Shown piece by piece: positions 1 to 6,282 of a stretch of 6,740 nt of DNA; the first letter of the stretch is position 1, and every line of letters begins with the position of its first letter. Below the pieces are notes generated by a model. That model ran no database searches, was not told where the DNA came from, and was given only the letters and a program-made list of their open reading frames with translations. Origin of the DNA: 66-474 sp035717365. Lineage in GTDB: Bacteria; Pseudomonadota; Gammaproteobacteria; Xanthomonadales; Rhodanobacteraceae. Where the stretch lies: contig DASTIS010000210.1 in assembly GCA_035717365.1 (NCBI GenBank), positions 1-6,740 on the forward strand, read 5' to 3'. Made by a program: the position numbers and the translations under genes.

Positions 1-252
1 CAACGCGATCAGCAGCAGTTCCGGTCCCGATACGTGCTGCGCACCGCGCTCTCCGTGATACCACGCCAGCACCAGCATCACGATGAAGCCCAGCACCAGC
101 ACGCCAAAAACAAGATGCATCACGAGGTGTGGCCAGTCGTAGCTGTCCGATACCACGTCGATCACCTGGATCAGCGCGAACGCAAACGCGATGTAGGCCA
201 GTGACCACTGCACCAGCTTGCGTTGTTTCAAGCGCATCAAGAACCCAGTCAT
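1..252 (-). CDS. Gene D, partial: membrane-anchored TolB-like/TPR family protein, N-terminal 84 residues only
   Basis: This is the fourth gene of the tandem array, cut by the window edge after 84 codons. What is visible is only the membrane anchor: a basic N-terminus with RLKQRKLVQW (residues 7-16), helix 1 (about 14-35), a short outside loop with DSYDWPH, helix 2 (about 43-64), the cytosol-facing motif WYHGERGAQH (64-73) and the start of helix 3. By hand count 71 of 84 residues match gene C, so D is almost certainly another copy of the same architecture; the TolB-like and TPR parts are inferred, not seen. The ATG at 252-250 overlaps the TGA of gene C as ATGA. No good Shine-Dalgarno sequence precedes it (the upstream bases read GGGGCCACCCC), so translation probably depends on ribosomes arriving from gene C. 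No cysteine occurs in the visible part. Function unknown. Confidence 0.88.
   Translation of the reverse strand, partial: MTGFLMRLKQRKLVQWSLAYIAFAFALIQVIDVVSDSYDWPHLVMHLVFGVLVLGFIVMLVLAWYHGERGAQHVSGPELLLIAL
1..252 (-). repeat. Duplicated anchor-coding block, copy in gene D
   Basis: This block aligns without gaps to 1842-2093 in gene C; by hand count about 80% of the bases match. It codes for the membrane anchor. It is a paralogous duplication rather than an insertion sequence: there are no terminal repeats, and many of the differences are synonymous. Confidence 0.8.
249..252 (-). other. Gene C stop / gene D start overlap (ATGA)
   Basis: The ATG of gene D (252-250) shares two bases with the TGA of gene C (251-249). 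There is no clear Shine-Dalgarno sequence, so gene D is the member most dependent on coupling with its upstream neighbour. Confidence 0.75.
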
Positions 253-2093
253 GGGGTGGCCCCGTTGGAAGCCGCAGCCAGTGGGTCGTCAAGTTTGATC
301 GCGCTGTACTTCTTCACCAGTCGCTGGAAACGCGGGTTGTTGCGCAACGGGGCATACCATGGATTGGCGGCGAGGTCGGTGCAGAACGCGGTATAGCCCG
401 GGCACACGTTTTCCAGCAGTTGCAGCAACTTTGCGTATTCGCCCAGCGAGGCGTACATCGGTACCAGATTGCCGGCCACGTCCTTGTTGGATTGATGTCG
501 ACTCAGGTCCGCGATCGCTGCCAGCGCCTGCGGACGCAACGTGGAATTCGCCACCGCCCGATATACCTGCCGGCCGGTGTCCACCTGTTGTCGATCCAGA
601 GGTGTCGCCGGTTTCACGAGATCGAACGCAGCGACCATTTGCTCGTATTGGTGTAACCGTTGCCGCGCGTAAGCGATCAGGAACGCGCCATCGACATCCT
701 GGGGATCAAGCCGGACCAGGGCCTCGGCGGCCTCGATGCTCTGCGTCCACTTGCCCAGATCCAGATACACGAACGCCAGGTTGTATTGGGCGACGGTGCT
801 GTCCGGATCGAGCTGTGCGGCCTTCCGAAACTCATCAAGTGCCGGCTTGATGGGCAGCGTCAGGGCGTAGTCCAAGTGGGCGCCGGCATCATTAGGATCG
901 AGCGCGAGAACCTTGCGGTATTCATCCTGTGCCTTGGCGCGCTGCGGTGGATCGGCACTCCCATCTGCATTGCCCAGCGCAACCCTGGCCTCGGCGTTGC
1001 GAGGATCGAGCGTCAGGGCCTTGTCGGCTTCCGCGCGAACGAGCGGCAGTGTTTGTTTCAGCGAAAGATCGGAGCGCTCGGTCAATCGGAACAGTACGTC
1101 CGCAAGCAATGCATGAGCATCCGCATAGTTGTCGTCGAGCTTGATGGCCTGTTCGAAGTCCTTGCGCGCGGCTTCGAGGCTCGCGGCATCGTACTTGTTC
1201 ATCAGCTCCCGGCCCTTGAGCACCAGATCGTGGGCTTCCGGGTTTTCTGTCCCGGACGCCGGAAGGTCACCCTGCGCGAACTTCACTTTCATCGCCGAAG
1301 CGATCGATTGCGTGACTCGATCCTGTACCGCAAAAATGTTGGCGAATGAATCATCGTAATGCTGCGACCAAAGTTCGTAGCCGGTGCGCGCATCCACCAA
1401 CTCCGCCGAAATCCGCACTTCGCTGCCCTCGCGCTCAATGCTGCCATGCACGACATCGGCGACATTCAATGCCCTGCCGATGTCGGTGGCGCTTTGCGCA
1501 CTGCCACGATATTTCGAGGCCGTGTCCCACGCGATCACATGCAACGCGGCGTTCTGACCGAGTGCGCCCGTCAGTTCCTCGGTGATGCCATCACTGAAAT
1601 ACTGCTGCTTCGGATCGCTGCCCAGGTCGGTGAACGGCAATACCACCAGCGTGCCCTTGGGTGGGTCGAAGGTGTCGGACGTCTTTGGTTGCGGCGCAAG
1701 TGTGGATATCGCTGACGCAGGCGCGGCTGATGCACCTTCAGCCGTACGTCCGTTTGCCGCAGCCTTGACCGGGACAGCGGCTGTCGACCCCGCCCTTCCG
1801 AAATGCCACAGCAAACCGCCGCCGATCGCCAGCGCCAGCGCCAGCGCGATCAACAAGAGTTCCGGACCGGAAATCCGCTGCGCGCCACGCTCGCCGTGGT
1901 ACCACGCAAGCACCAGCGTCACAACGAACCCCACCACCAGCACCCCAAAGACAAGGTGCATCACCAAGTGTGGCCAGCCGTAGCTGTCCGCGACCACGTC
2001 GACCACCTGGATCAGTGCGAACGCCGCGGCGATGTACGCCAGTGACCACTGCACCAGCTTGCGCTGCTTCAAGCGGGCGAGAACCTCGTTCAC
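249..2093 (-). CDS. Gene C: membrane-anchored periplasmic TolB-like domain and TPR protein (614 aa)
   Basis: Complete third gene of the array. In order: basic N-terminus (RLKQRK, 7-12); helices at about 14-35 and 43-64; charged loop WYHGERGAQR (64-73); helix 3 at about 78-98; Ala/Pro/Ser-rich linker (about 100-145); TolB-like domain (about 147-272) with VLPF, YFSDGITEEL, a GSIEREG turn, RISAEL and LWSQHYD; TPR region from about 285 with repeats ending in LDP- or LDD-type turns (for example 318-321, 398-401, 428-431, 462-465); and a C-terminal NNPRFQRLVKKY motif (585-596). Helix count and positive charges place everything after residue 98 in the periplasm. The start is GTG at 2093-2091, overlapping the stop of gene B as GTGA, with GAAGG (2105-2101) seven bases upstream. 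Its only two cysteines, C564 and C571, lie close together in the last repeats. COG5616-type proteins are often fused to cyclase or winged-helix domains; none is present here. A role in protein-protein contact is inferred; partner unknown. Confidence 0.9.
   Translation of the reverse strand: MNEVLARLKQRKLVQWSLAYIAAAFALIQVVDVVADSYGWPHLVMHLVFGVLVVGFVVTLVLAWYHGERGAQRISGPELLLIALALALAIGGGLLWHFGRAGSTAAVPVKAAANGRTAEGASAAPASAISTLAPQPKTSDTFDPPKGTLVVLPFTDLGSDPKQQYFSDGITEELTGALGQNAALHVIAWDTASKYRGSAQSATDIGRALNVADVVHGSIEREGSEVRISAELVDARTGYELWSQHYDDSFANIFAVQDRVTQSIASAMKVKFAQGDLPASGTENPEAHDLVLKGRELMNKYDAASLEAARKDFEQAIKLDDNYADAHALLADVLFRLTERSDLSLKQTLPLVRAEADKALTLDPRNAEARVALGNADGSADPPQRAKAQDEYRKVLALDPNDAGAHLDYALTLPIKPALDEFRKAAQLDPDSTVAQYNLAFVYLDLGKWTQSIEAAEALVRLDPQDVDGAFLIAYARQRLHQYEQMVAAFDLVKPATPLDRQQVDTGRQVYRAVANSTLRPQALAAIADLSRHQSNKDVAGNLVPMYASLGEYAKLLQLLENVCPGYTAFCTDLAANPWYAPLRNNPRFQRLVKKYSAIKLDDPLAAASNGATP
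1842..2093 (-). repeat. Duplicated anchor-coding block, copy in gene C
   Basis: Middle copy of the anchor block. It aligns without gaps to gene D (1-252) and to gene B (3635-3886). Around the loop motif, codons for residues 60-72 differ between C and D only at synonymous positions. Confidence 0.8.
2090..2093 (-). other. Gene B stop / gene C start overlap (GTGA)
   Basis: The gene C start codon is GTG (2093-2091), sharing two bases with the TGA of gene B (2092-2090). GAAGG at 2105-2101 is correctly spaced as a ribosome site. An ATG five bases upstream of the GTG is in gene B's frame and is followed by TGA after one codon, so GTG is the only sensible start. Confidence 0.75.
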
Positions 2094-3886
2094 GGCATCG
2101 CCTTCGCGTCGGTGGTGGTGGGCAGGCCGACCTTCTTGCAGAACGCGGCGAAGCGCGGATCGTTCTTATAGCGCAGGATCGACGGACTGATGAGCAGGAA
2201 ACTGATGCCGCCGTCGCGGTTTATCCATGCACGATCCAGCCACTTGAACATGCTGTCCGGATCGCGGCGCAGCGCATAAACACCGGCGATCTGGTACGCG
2301 GAGTTGCCGGCTTGTGTGACTATCAGCGTCTGCAAGGCTGCGTCCGCCGCAGCGCGATCAGGGCCGATCTGCAGCACCATAGCCAACGTCAGATCGCGCC
2401 AATGACCCGGCGGAAGTCCTTTCGCGACCTTCAGCGCCGCTGTCGCATTGCCACGTCTCGTATCGATGACAGCAAGGAACCCACGAAAGAGGGCATTGCC
2501 CGGCTGCAGCTCGATAGCCTTGTGGATCGCCTGCGACGCCTGCTGCAATTGGTTGAGCGCAGGCAGGTACAACGCCATGTAGGCGTAACACCATGCGCAC
2601 AACGGATTGGTGGTGACCGCCTGCCGCAACAACGCGACTGCCTGCGCCGGGTGCCCGAGTGTCGCCAATGACTCGGCAAGTCCCCGCTTCGCCGCGGCGT
2701 CGTTCGGCGCCAATTGCACGGCGCGCCTGGCCTCGGCTTCGGCGCCTTTCCAGTCAAAATGCGCGCCACTGAGGATGAAGGCATGCGCCGAGTGCGCCGC
2801 TGCCGAATCGGGATTCAACGACAAGGCCCTGCGCACCGCCGCGCCTGCCTTGTCCCATGCCTGCTTGGCTTCCCCGGGATCGAGATAATTGCCGGCAAGA
2901 TCCGCCCATGCAGTCGCGAGCCCCGTGTAGGCGAGCGCATAGTGGGGATCCGAGTGGATCGCGTCAGTGAAGTACTTAATCGCCTCGTGCGTGTCTTCCT
3001 GCGTAACGCGGTTTAGGTAAAATTCGCCCTGCTGGAAATCGCTCCAGGCCGCGAGACTGCCACTCGGCGGGCGATCGCTTTGCACCATCGCGCCGGGTGC
3101 GGTCAGCAGTTTGGCTTTCAGTGCATCCGCGACGGAATGCGTGATGTCGTCCTGCAGCTCGAACAGGTCCTTGTACGGCTTGTCGTAGCGCTGCGACCAC
3201 AGGATGCTGCCGTCTGCGGCGTTGACCAGCGTCGTGGTGATGCGTACCTCGCCGCCCTGCCTTTGCACCGATCCTTCCAGCAGGTGCGCCACACCGAGCT
3301 TCTGCGCGATGAGCTTGACGCTGTCCTTGCTGTCGCGGAACTGAAACGCGGAATCGCGATTGATGACCTTGAGGCCTGCGAACTGCGACAACGCGGTAAT
3401 CAAGTCTCCAGACAGTCCGTCGGAAAAATAGCGTTGATCCTTGTTGCCGCTGTCGTTCACGAACGGCAGCACCGCGACCGACTTTTCCGGAATACTCATC
3501 GCGGGCGCAGGCATTGCATCGAGCGTACTTGCATGCGCGACACCAGACATTGTGGAAGTCGCAGCCTGTGTCACTCGCGGCGCTTTCGCCGCCGAACCGA
3601 AACGCCAGACCAGCCCGCCACCAATCGCCAGCAGCAAGGTGATGATCAAAAGCTCGGTACCGCCCACCCGCTGTGCGCCGCGTTCGCCGTGATACCACGC
3701 CAGCACCAGCACCACGAAGAACCCGATCACCAGCGCCATGATCAGGTAACGCTCGATCGCGCCCGGCCAATCGAAGCGCGTGGCCACGATGTCGATGCCC
3801 TGCAGCAACGCAAACGCGAACGCCACCCACGCGATGCCCCACTGCACCAGCTTGCGTTGCTTCAGGCGGATCAGGAAGTCATTCAT
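2090..3886 (-). CDS. Gene B: membrane-anchored periplasmic TolB-like domain and TPR protein (598 aa)
   Basis: Complete second gene of the array, with the plan of gene C. It has RLKQRKLVQW (7-16), helices at about 16-36, 46-64 and 78-95, the loop WYHGERGAQR (64-73), a linker rich in Ala/Ser/Thr/Met/Pro (98-133), a TolB-like domain (about 134-260; SVAVLPF, YFSDGLSGDL, VINRDSAFQFR, LLEGSVQRQGGEVRI, LWSQRYDKPYKDLF), then TPRs (about 278-560) and a C-terminal NDPRFAAFCKKVGLP motif. The segment AYQIAGVYALRRDPDSMFKW is typical of the last repeats in this family. I chose ATG at 3886 because MNDFLIRLKQRK aligns with the starts of C and D and overlaps the end of gene A as ATGAATGA; GGTGG lies six bases upstream. 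An in-frame ATG at 3925 would add 13 basic residues not seen in the paralogues. A CAWC pair (C430, C433) sits in the TPR region; the third cysteine is C583. Over the first 84 residues B and C share about 60% identity, and less beyond. Function unknown. Confidence 0.88.
   Translation of the reverse strand: MNDFLIRLKQRKLVQWGIAWVAFAFALLQGIDIVATRFDWPGAIERYLIMALVIGFFVVLVLAWYHGERGAQRVGGTELLIITLLLAIGGGLVWRFGSAAKAPRVTQAATSTMSGVAHASTLDAMPAPAMSIPEKSVAVLPFVNDSGNKDQRYFSDGLSGDLITALSQFAGLKVINRDSAFQFRDSKDSVKLIAQKLGVAHLLEGSVQRQGGEVRITTTLVNAADGSILWSQRYDKPYKDLFELQDDITHSVADALKAKLLTAPGAMVQSDRPPSGSLAAWSDFQQGEFYLNRVTQEDTHEAIKYFTDAIHSDPHYALAYTGLATAWADLAGNYLDPGEAKQAWDKAGAAVRRALSLNPDSAAAHSAHAFILSGAHFDWKGAEAEARRAVQLAPNDAAAKRGLAESLATLGHPAQAVALLRQAVTTNPLCAWCYAYMALYLPALNQLQQASQAIHKAIELQPGNALFRGFLAVIDTRRGNATAALKVAKGLPPGHWRDLTLAMVLQIGPDRAAADAALQTLIVTQAGNSAYQIAGVYALRRDPDSMFKWLDRAWINRDGGISFLLISPSILRYKNDPRFAAFCKKVGLPTTTDAKAMP
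3635..3886 (-). repeat. Duplicated anchor-coding block, copy in gene B
   Basis: Most diverged of the three alignable copies: about 60% identical to gene C at protein level over 84 residues, with residues 7-16 and 60-73 unchanged. Gene A has the same anchor plan but too little sequence similarity to be listed as a repeat. Confidence 0.75.
3879..3886 (-). other. Gene A stop / gene B start overlap (ATGAATGA)
   Basis: The gene B ATG (3886-3884) lies inside the end of gene A, whose TGA is at 3881-3879, an 8-base overlap. This arrangement normally means translational coupling. GGTGG, six bases upstream, may help ribosome binding. Confidence 0.75.
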
Positions 3887-6071
3887 TTCCAGCCACCGCA
3901 GTGGCTGCCGGCGGAGGCGCGGCACTGGATGTTGAAGTCGAAGCCGCGTCGCCGTATTTCTTCAGCAGCGCCTGGAAGCGCGGGTCGTGGCGGATCGGGT
4001 CCCAGGCCGGGTCGAGCTTGAGCAGCGACACGGACGCAGACCACCCCGCCGGAATCGACAGCAACTGATGCAAACGTTTGATCGCGACAGCGGTTTCACC
4101 GAGACGCGACTCGACCATGGCCAGATTGGCGACTTGGTCGGGACCGCCATTTGGATCTTCGTCGATCGGTCGCAACGCCACGGCATGCCGCGCCTCTTGG
4201 AGTGCCTTGCCACGCTCGCCCAAACCCGCCAGCACCAGCGCAAGGGTCGCGTGGAGGGAGGCCTTGCCAGGCGAGGCCTTGATCCAGTCATCGATCTGCG
4301 TGCGGGCCTCTGCGAATGCGGCCTTGGCGCGGGCCGTATCACCCCGTGCCTGGTACACCTGCCCACGGTAGAGGCCCAGCGGATAATGCGTGCTCGTGAA
4401 CCAGGACGCCGGCGCTTTCTGAATCGAACCCAGTGCCGCTGCATAGTCGCGCGCGTACAAATCGAGCCAATACCACGCCTCGGACATGGCTCCTGACGAT
4501 GCAACGGACGGAGGCACGGCCTGTAGCACCTTGCGCGCGGACGCAAGGTCGCCCCAGCCGAACTCGTAGACACTTGCAAGTTCCGTCGCCGCCCCTACGG
4601 CCGAGGGGTCACGCACCGCAACGAAATGCAATACGTCGCGCGCGTCGGCGTAGCGCCGTTGTATAGCCAATACGTTGGCCAAATTCATGCGCGGGACGGT
4701 TTGCTTCGGATCAAGTGCAATCGCCTGTTTGTATGCGGCAATCGCATCTTCGAAACGGCCCGCGGCAAGATATACGTTGCCCAACCCATCGACTGTCGAC
4801 GAACTCTTCGGCATCAAGTTAACGGCGGCTTTGGCCTGCGCAATCGCCTGATCAAATTTGCCTGCGCCTGCCAACGCATACGCGGTCATCCTGCGTGCAA
4901 ATGCATCGTTTGGCGCCAGCGTCAGCGCGCGGCGCGCGGCACTGGCGGACTGATCGTCATGACCACCCAGGTGAAAATAGGCCAGCGAAAGTGCGGACCA
5001 GGCATTTGCAAAATCCGGATCCAGTTTCACGGCCTGCTGCAAGAGCGCGACTGATCGCTGCAGCTCGCGCGGATCCTGTGTGCGCTGCTGCTCGTCGTCG
5101 AGGTAATAGGTTCCCCTCAGAAATGCGTCGTAGGCCTGCTTGTTGTGGGTTGGGACACTGGCGACCGCAGCACTCTCTGCAGGCGTGAGCTTGGCGTTCA
5201 GTTCCTTGGCAATCTTGTCTGCCACTTCGCCTTCGACGCCGAAGATGTTGTCCAGCGTGCGTGTGTAGCTTTGCGCCCAAACATGCGAATCGGTTTTCGC
5301 GTCGATCAACTGCACGTTGATCAGCACCTGGTTGCCGGCCTTCTGTACGCTGCCTTCGAGGATTGCCGCGACCCCCAGTTGTTGGCCGATCTGCTTGAGA
5401 TTTTCCGGATGGCTGTCGTACTGCATCGTCGAGGTGCGCGAAATGACTTTCAGGTCGCCGATGTCGGCCAGCTTGGTGAGGATCAAATCCTGCATGCCGT
5501 CGGCGAAATAGGCGTTGCCCTTGTCCGTCGAAAGGTTTTCGAATGGCAACACCGCAATGGACTTGGCGGAGACGGTTTGCACGGGGATCGGTTGCGTGGC
5601 GATTGAAGGAGCAGCGGACGGTACAGCCGTGCGCATGCCCGGCGTGGCACTTGTGACGGTTGGCGCGGACGCCGCGGGCTCGCGCCCTTGCGCATGCATG
5701 TTGCCGCGCCCGAAATGCCAATACGCGCCGCCCGCGATCAGGGCAATCAATACGCCAATCAACCCGACCACGACGCCGGCACGGCGTGAACGATGGCGCA
5801 ACGGGACGCTCGCGTCGCCGCTATCCGTGGCCCTACCGGTCGCCACGATTCCCTGCGGCGTCGCATCGAACGCCCACGCCAACACCAGCGCGATCGGGAA
5901 CCCGACCAGGATCAGCAGCACGATGGCCTGATCGATCCAGTCGGGCAGGTGGAAGATCGGAAACACCTGCGTGACGACCTGGACAAGCAGCCAGCCGACC
6001 ACGACGTAGGCCGCCGCCACGCGATAGACGTGGCGGCGTTTCAGTTCCTGCCAAAACCCCCTGTTGCCCAT
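3879..6071 (-). CDS. Gene A: membrane-anchored periplasmic TolB-like domain and TPR protein (730 aa), first gene of the array
   Basis: This is the longest and most divergent paralogue. It begins FWQELKRRHVYRVAAAYVVVG, a common N-terminus of COG5616-type proteins. Helices lie at about 15-37, 46-67 and 98-118; between the last two is AWAFDATPQGIV (65-76), in place of the WYHGERGAQ motif of B-D, and a basic stretch RHRSRR (92-97). A Pro/Ala/Ser/Thr linker (about 125-168) leads to the TolB-like domain (170-295; KSIAVLPFENLS, YFADGMQDLILTKL, VISRTSTMQY, ILEGSVQKAGNQVLI, HVWAQSYTR), then roughly eight TPRs, a DPAWDPIRHDPRFQALLKKY motif and a low-complexity Ser/Thr/Ala/Pro tail. The protein has no cysteine. 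I chose ATG at 6071 because GGAG (6082-6079) lies seven bases upstream and the family N-terminus begins here; an in-frame ATG at 6134 would add 21 residues without a clear ribosome site. It follows mdh by 231 bp. It probably serves as a periplasmic interaction scaffold; no enzyme domain is seen. Confidence 0.9.
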   Translation of the reverse strand: MGNRGFWQELKRRHVYRVAAAYVVVGWLLVQVVTQVFPIFHLPDWIDQAIVLLILVGFPIALVLAWAFDATPQGIVATGRATDSGDASVPLRHRSRRAGVVVGLIGVLIALIAGGAYWHFGRGNMHAQGREPAASAPTVTSATPGMRTAVPSAAPSIATQPIPVQTVSAKSIAVLPFENLSTDKGNAYFADGMQDLILTKLADIGDLKVISRTSTMQYDSHPENLKQIGQQLGVAAILEGSVQKAGNQVLINVQLIDAKTDSHVWAQSYTRTLDNIFGVEGEVADKIAKELNAKLTPAESAAVASVPTHNKQAYDAFLRGTYYLDDEQQRTQDPRELQRSVALLQQAVKLDPDFANAWSALSLAYFHLGGHDDQSASAARRALTLAPNDAFARRMTAYALAGAGKFDQAIAQAKAAVNLMPKSSSTVDGLGNVYLAAGRFEDAIAAYKQAIALDPKQTVPRMNLANVLAIQRRYADARDVLHFVAVRDPSAVGAATELASVYEFGWGDLASARKVLQAVPPSVASSGAMSEAWYWLDLYARDYAAALGSIQKAPASWFTSTHYPLGLYRGQVYQARGDTARAKAAFAEARTQIDDWIKASPGKASLHATLALVLAGLGERGKALQEARHAVALRPIDEDPNGGPDQVANLAMVESRLGETAVAIKRLHQLLSIPAGWSASVSLLKLDPAWDPIRHDPRFQALLKKYGDAASTSTSSAAPPPAATAVAGNE

Positions 6072-6078
6072 GCGCCGG

Positions 6079-6082
6079 CTCC
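6079..6082 (-). promoter_or_regulatory. Ribosome binding site of gene A
   Basis: GGAG lies seven bases before the ATG at 6071-6069. This favours that start over the in-frame ATG at 6134, which has no similar sequence in front of it. Confidence 0.55.
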
Positions 6083-6124
6083 GAGGTCGGGGTACGCTGG
6101 CCTCCCTGCCCGCGATGCGGCGCC

Positions 6125-6153
6125 ATTCTGACACGGCGCGGGCCGGGATTCAG
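6125..6153 (-). promoter_or_regulatory. Weak sigma70-like promoter candidate for the array
   Basis: On the minus strand, CTGAAT (6153-6148) and CAGAAT (6130-6125) are separated by 17 bases. The second matches the -10 consensus at four of six positions and is preceded by TGT, giving an extended -10 (TGn). The first matches the -35 consensus at only three of six. If used, transcription would begin near 6118, which would place the ATG at 6134 outside the message and supports the start at 6071. The match is weak; transcription could also come by read-through from mdh. Confidence 0.22.
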
Positions 6154-6162
6154 GTTTCAGGT
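6149..6162. repeat. Perfect 7-bp tandem repeat TTCAGGT x2 upstream of gene A
   Basis: TTCAGGT occurs twice head to tail (6149-6155 and 6156-6162). On the minus strand it reads ACCTGAA ACCTGAA, about 80-90 bases before the chosen start of gene A, and it overlaps the -35-like hexamer of the promoter candidate. Its position suits a regulator site, but a 7-bp period is not a full helical turn, and a short duplication by slippage explains it equally well. Confidence 0.3.
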
Positions 6163-6214
6163 GGCGGGCAGTACCCAATGCGCGTGCTTGCAGCCGGTCG
6201 CCGGCGAGGCCAGT

Positions 6215-6229
6215 TCCTGCAACGCAGGA
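6215..6229. repeat. Short perfect inverted repeat (6-bp arms, 3-base loop)
   Basis: tcctgc (6215-6220) and gcagga (6224-6229) are perfect reverse complements around aac. The hairpin could form on either strand. It lies between the mdh hairpin and gene A and has no run of T after it on the minus strand, so it does not look like a terminator by itself. It could be part of the mdh 3' structure, a protein-binding palindrome, or chance. Confidence 0.35.
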
Positions 6230-6255
6230 GCGCGCCTTGCGCGCGACCCGTAACA

Positions 6256-6282
6256 CGAAGGGCGGCACGCGACCGTCCTTCG
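6256..6282 (-). terminator. Candidate rho-independent terminator of mdh
   Basis: The arms cgaagggcgg (6256-6265) and ccgtccttcg (6273-6282) pair over ten positions around a seven-base loop. In the minus-strand transcript one pair is an A-C mismatch (it would be G-U on the plus strand). The hairpin starts 20 bases after the mdh stop codon, the usual place for a terminator. The following bases on the minus strand read TGTTACGGG, so the U-tract is poor; termination may be partial or the hairpin may only stabilise the mRNA 3' end. Confidence 0.45.

Noticed and set aside
660..1349. Plus-strand open frame (229 codons) opposite gene C
   Set aside because: It lies fully inside gene C on the other strand and encodes nothing recognisable; it is an antisense shadow of the TPR codons.
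129..2671. Two plus-strand frames (from 129 and 1970) whose products both start MASRSCP and look alike
   Set aside because: The likeness only reflects the duplicated anchor-coding blocks on the minus strand, read antisense. It is not a separate repeated gene.
3887..3925. Upstream ATG at 3925 as the start of gene B
   Set aside because: It would add 13 basic residues absent from the paralogues and extend the overlap with gene A to 47 bases; MNDF at 3886 aligns with the starts of C and D.
3080..4021. Long plus-strand open frame (313 codons) opposite genes A and B
   Set aside because: It runs antisense across the junction of two well-supported genes. Its product is rich in Arg, His and Gln with no recognisable domain, as expected for a shadow frame in GC-rich DNA.
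249..6071. Adenylate cyclase, winged-helix or protein kinase domain in the array
   Set aside because: I looked because such domains are often fused to TolB-like/TPR modules, but the N-termini are only about 15 residues before the first helix and no such motif is visible.
6072..6134. Upstream ATG at 6134 as the start of gene A
   Set aside because: It has no ribosome site, adds 21 residues foreign to the family N-terminus, and lies upstream of the likely transcription start if the promoter candidate is real.
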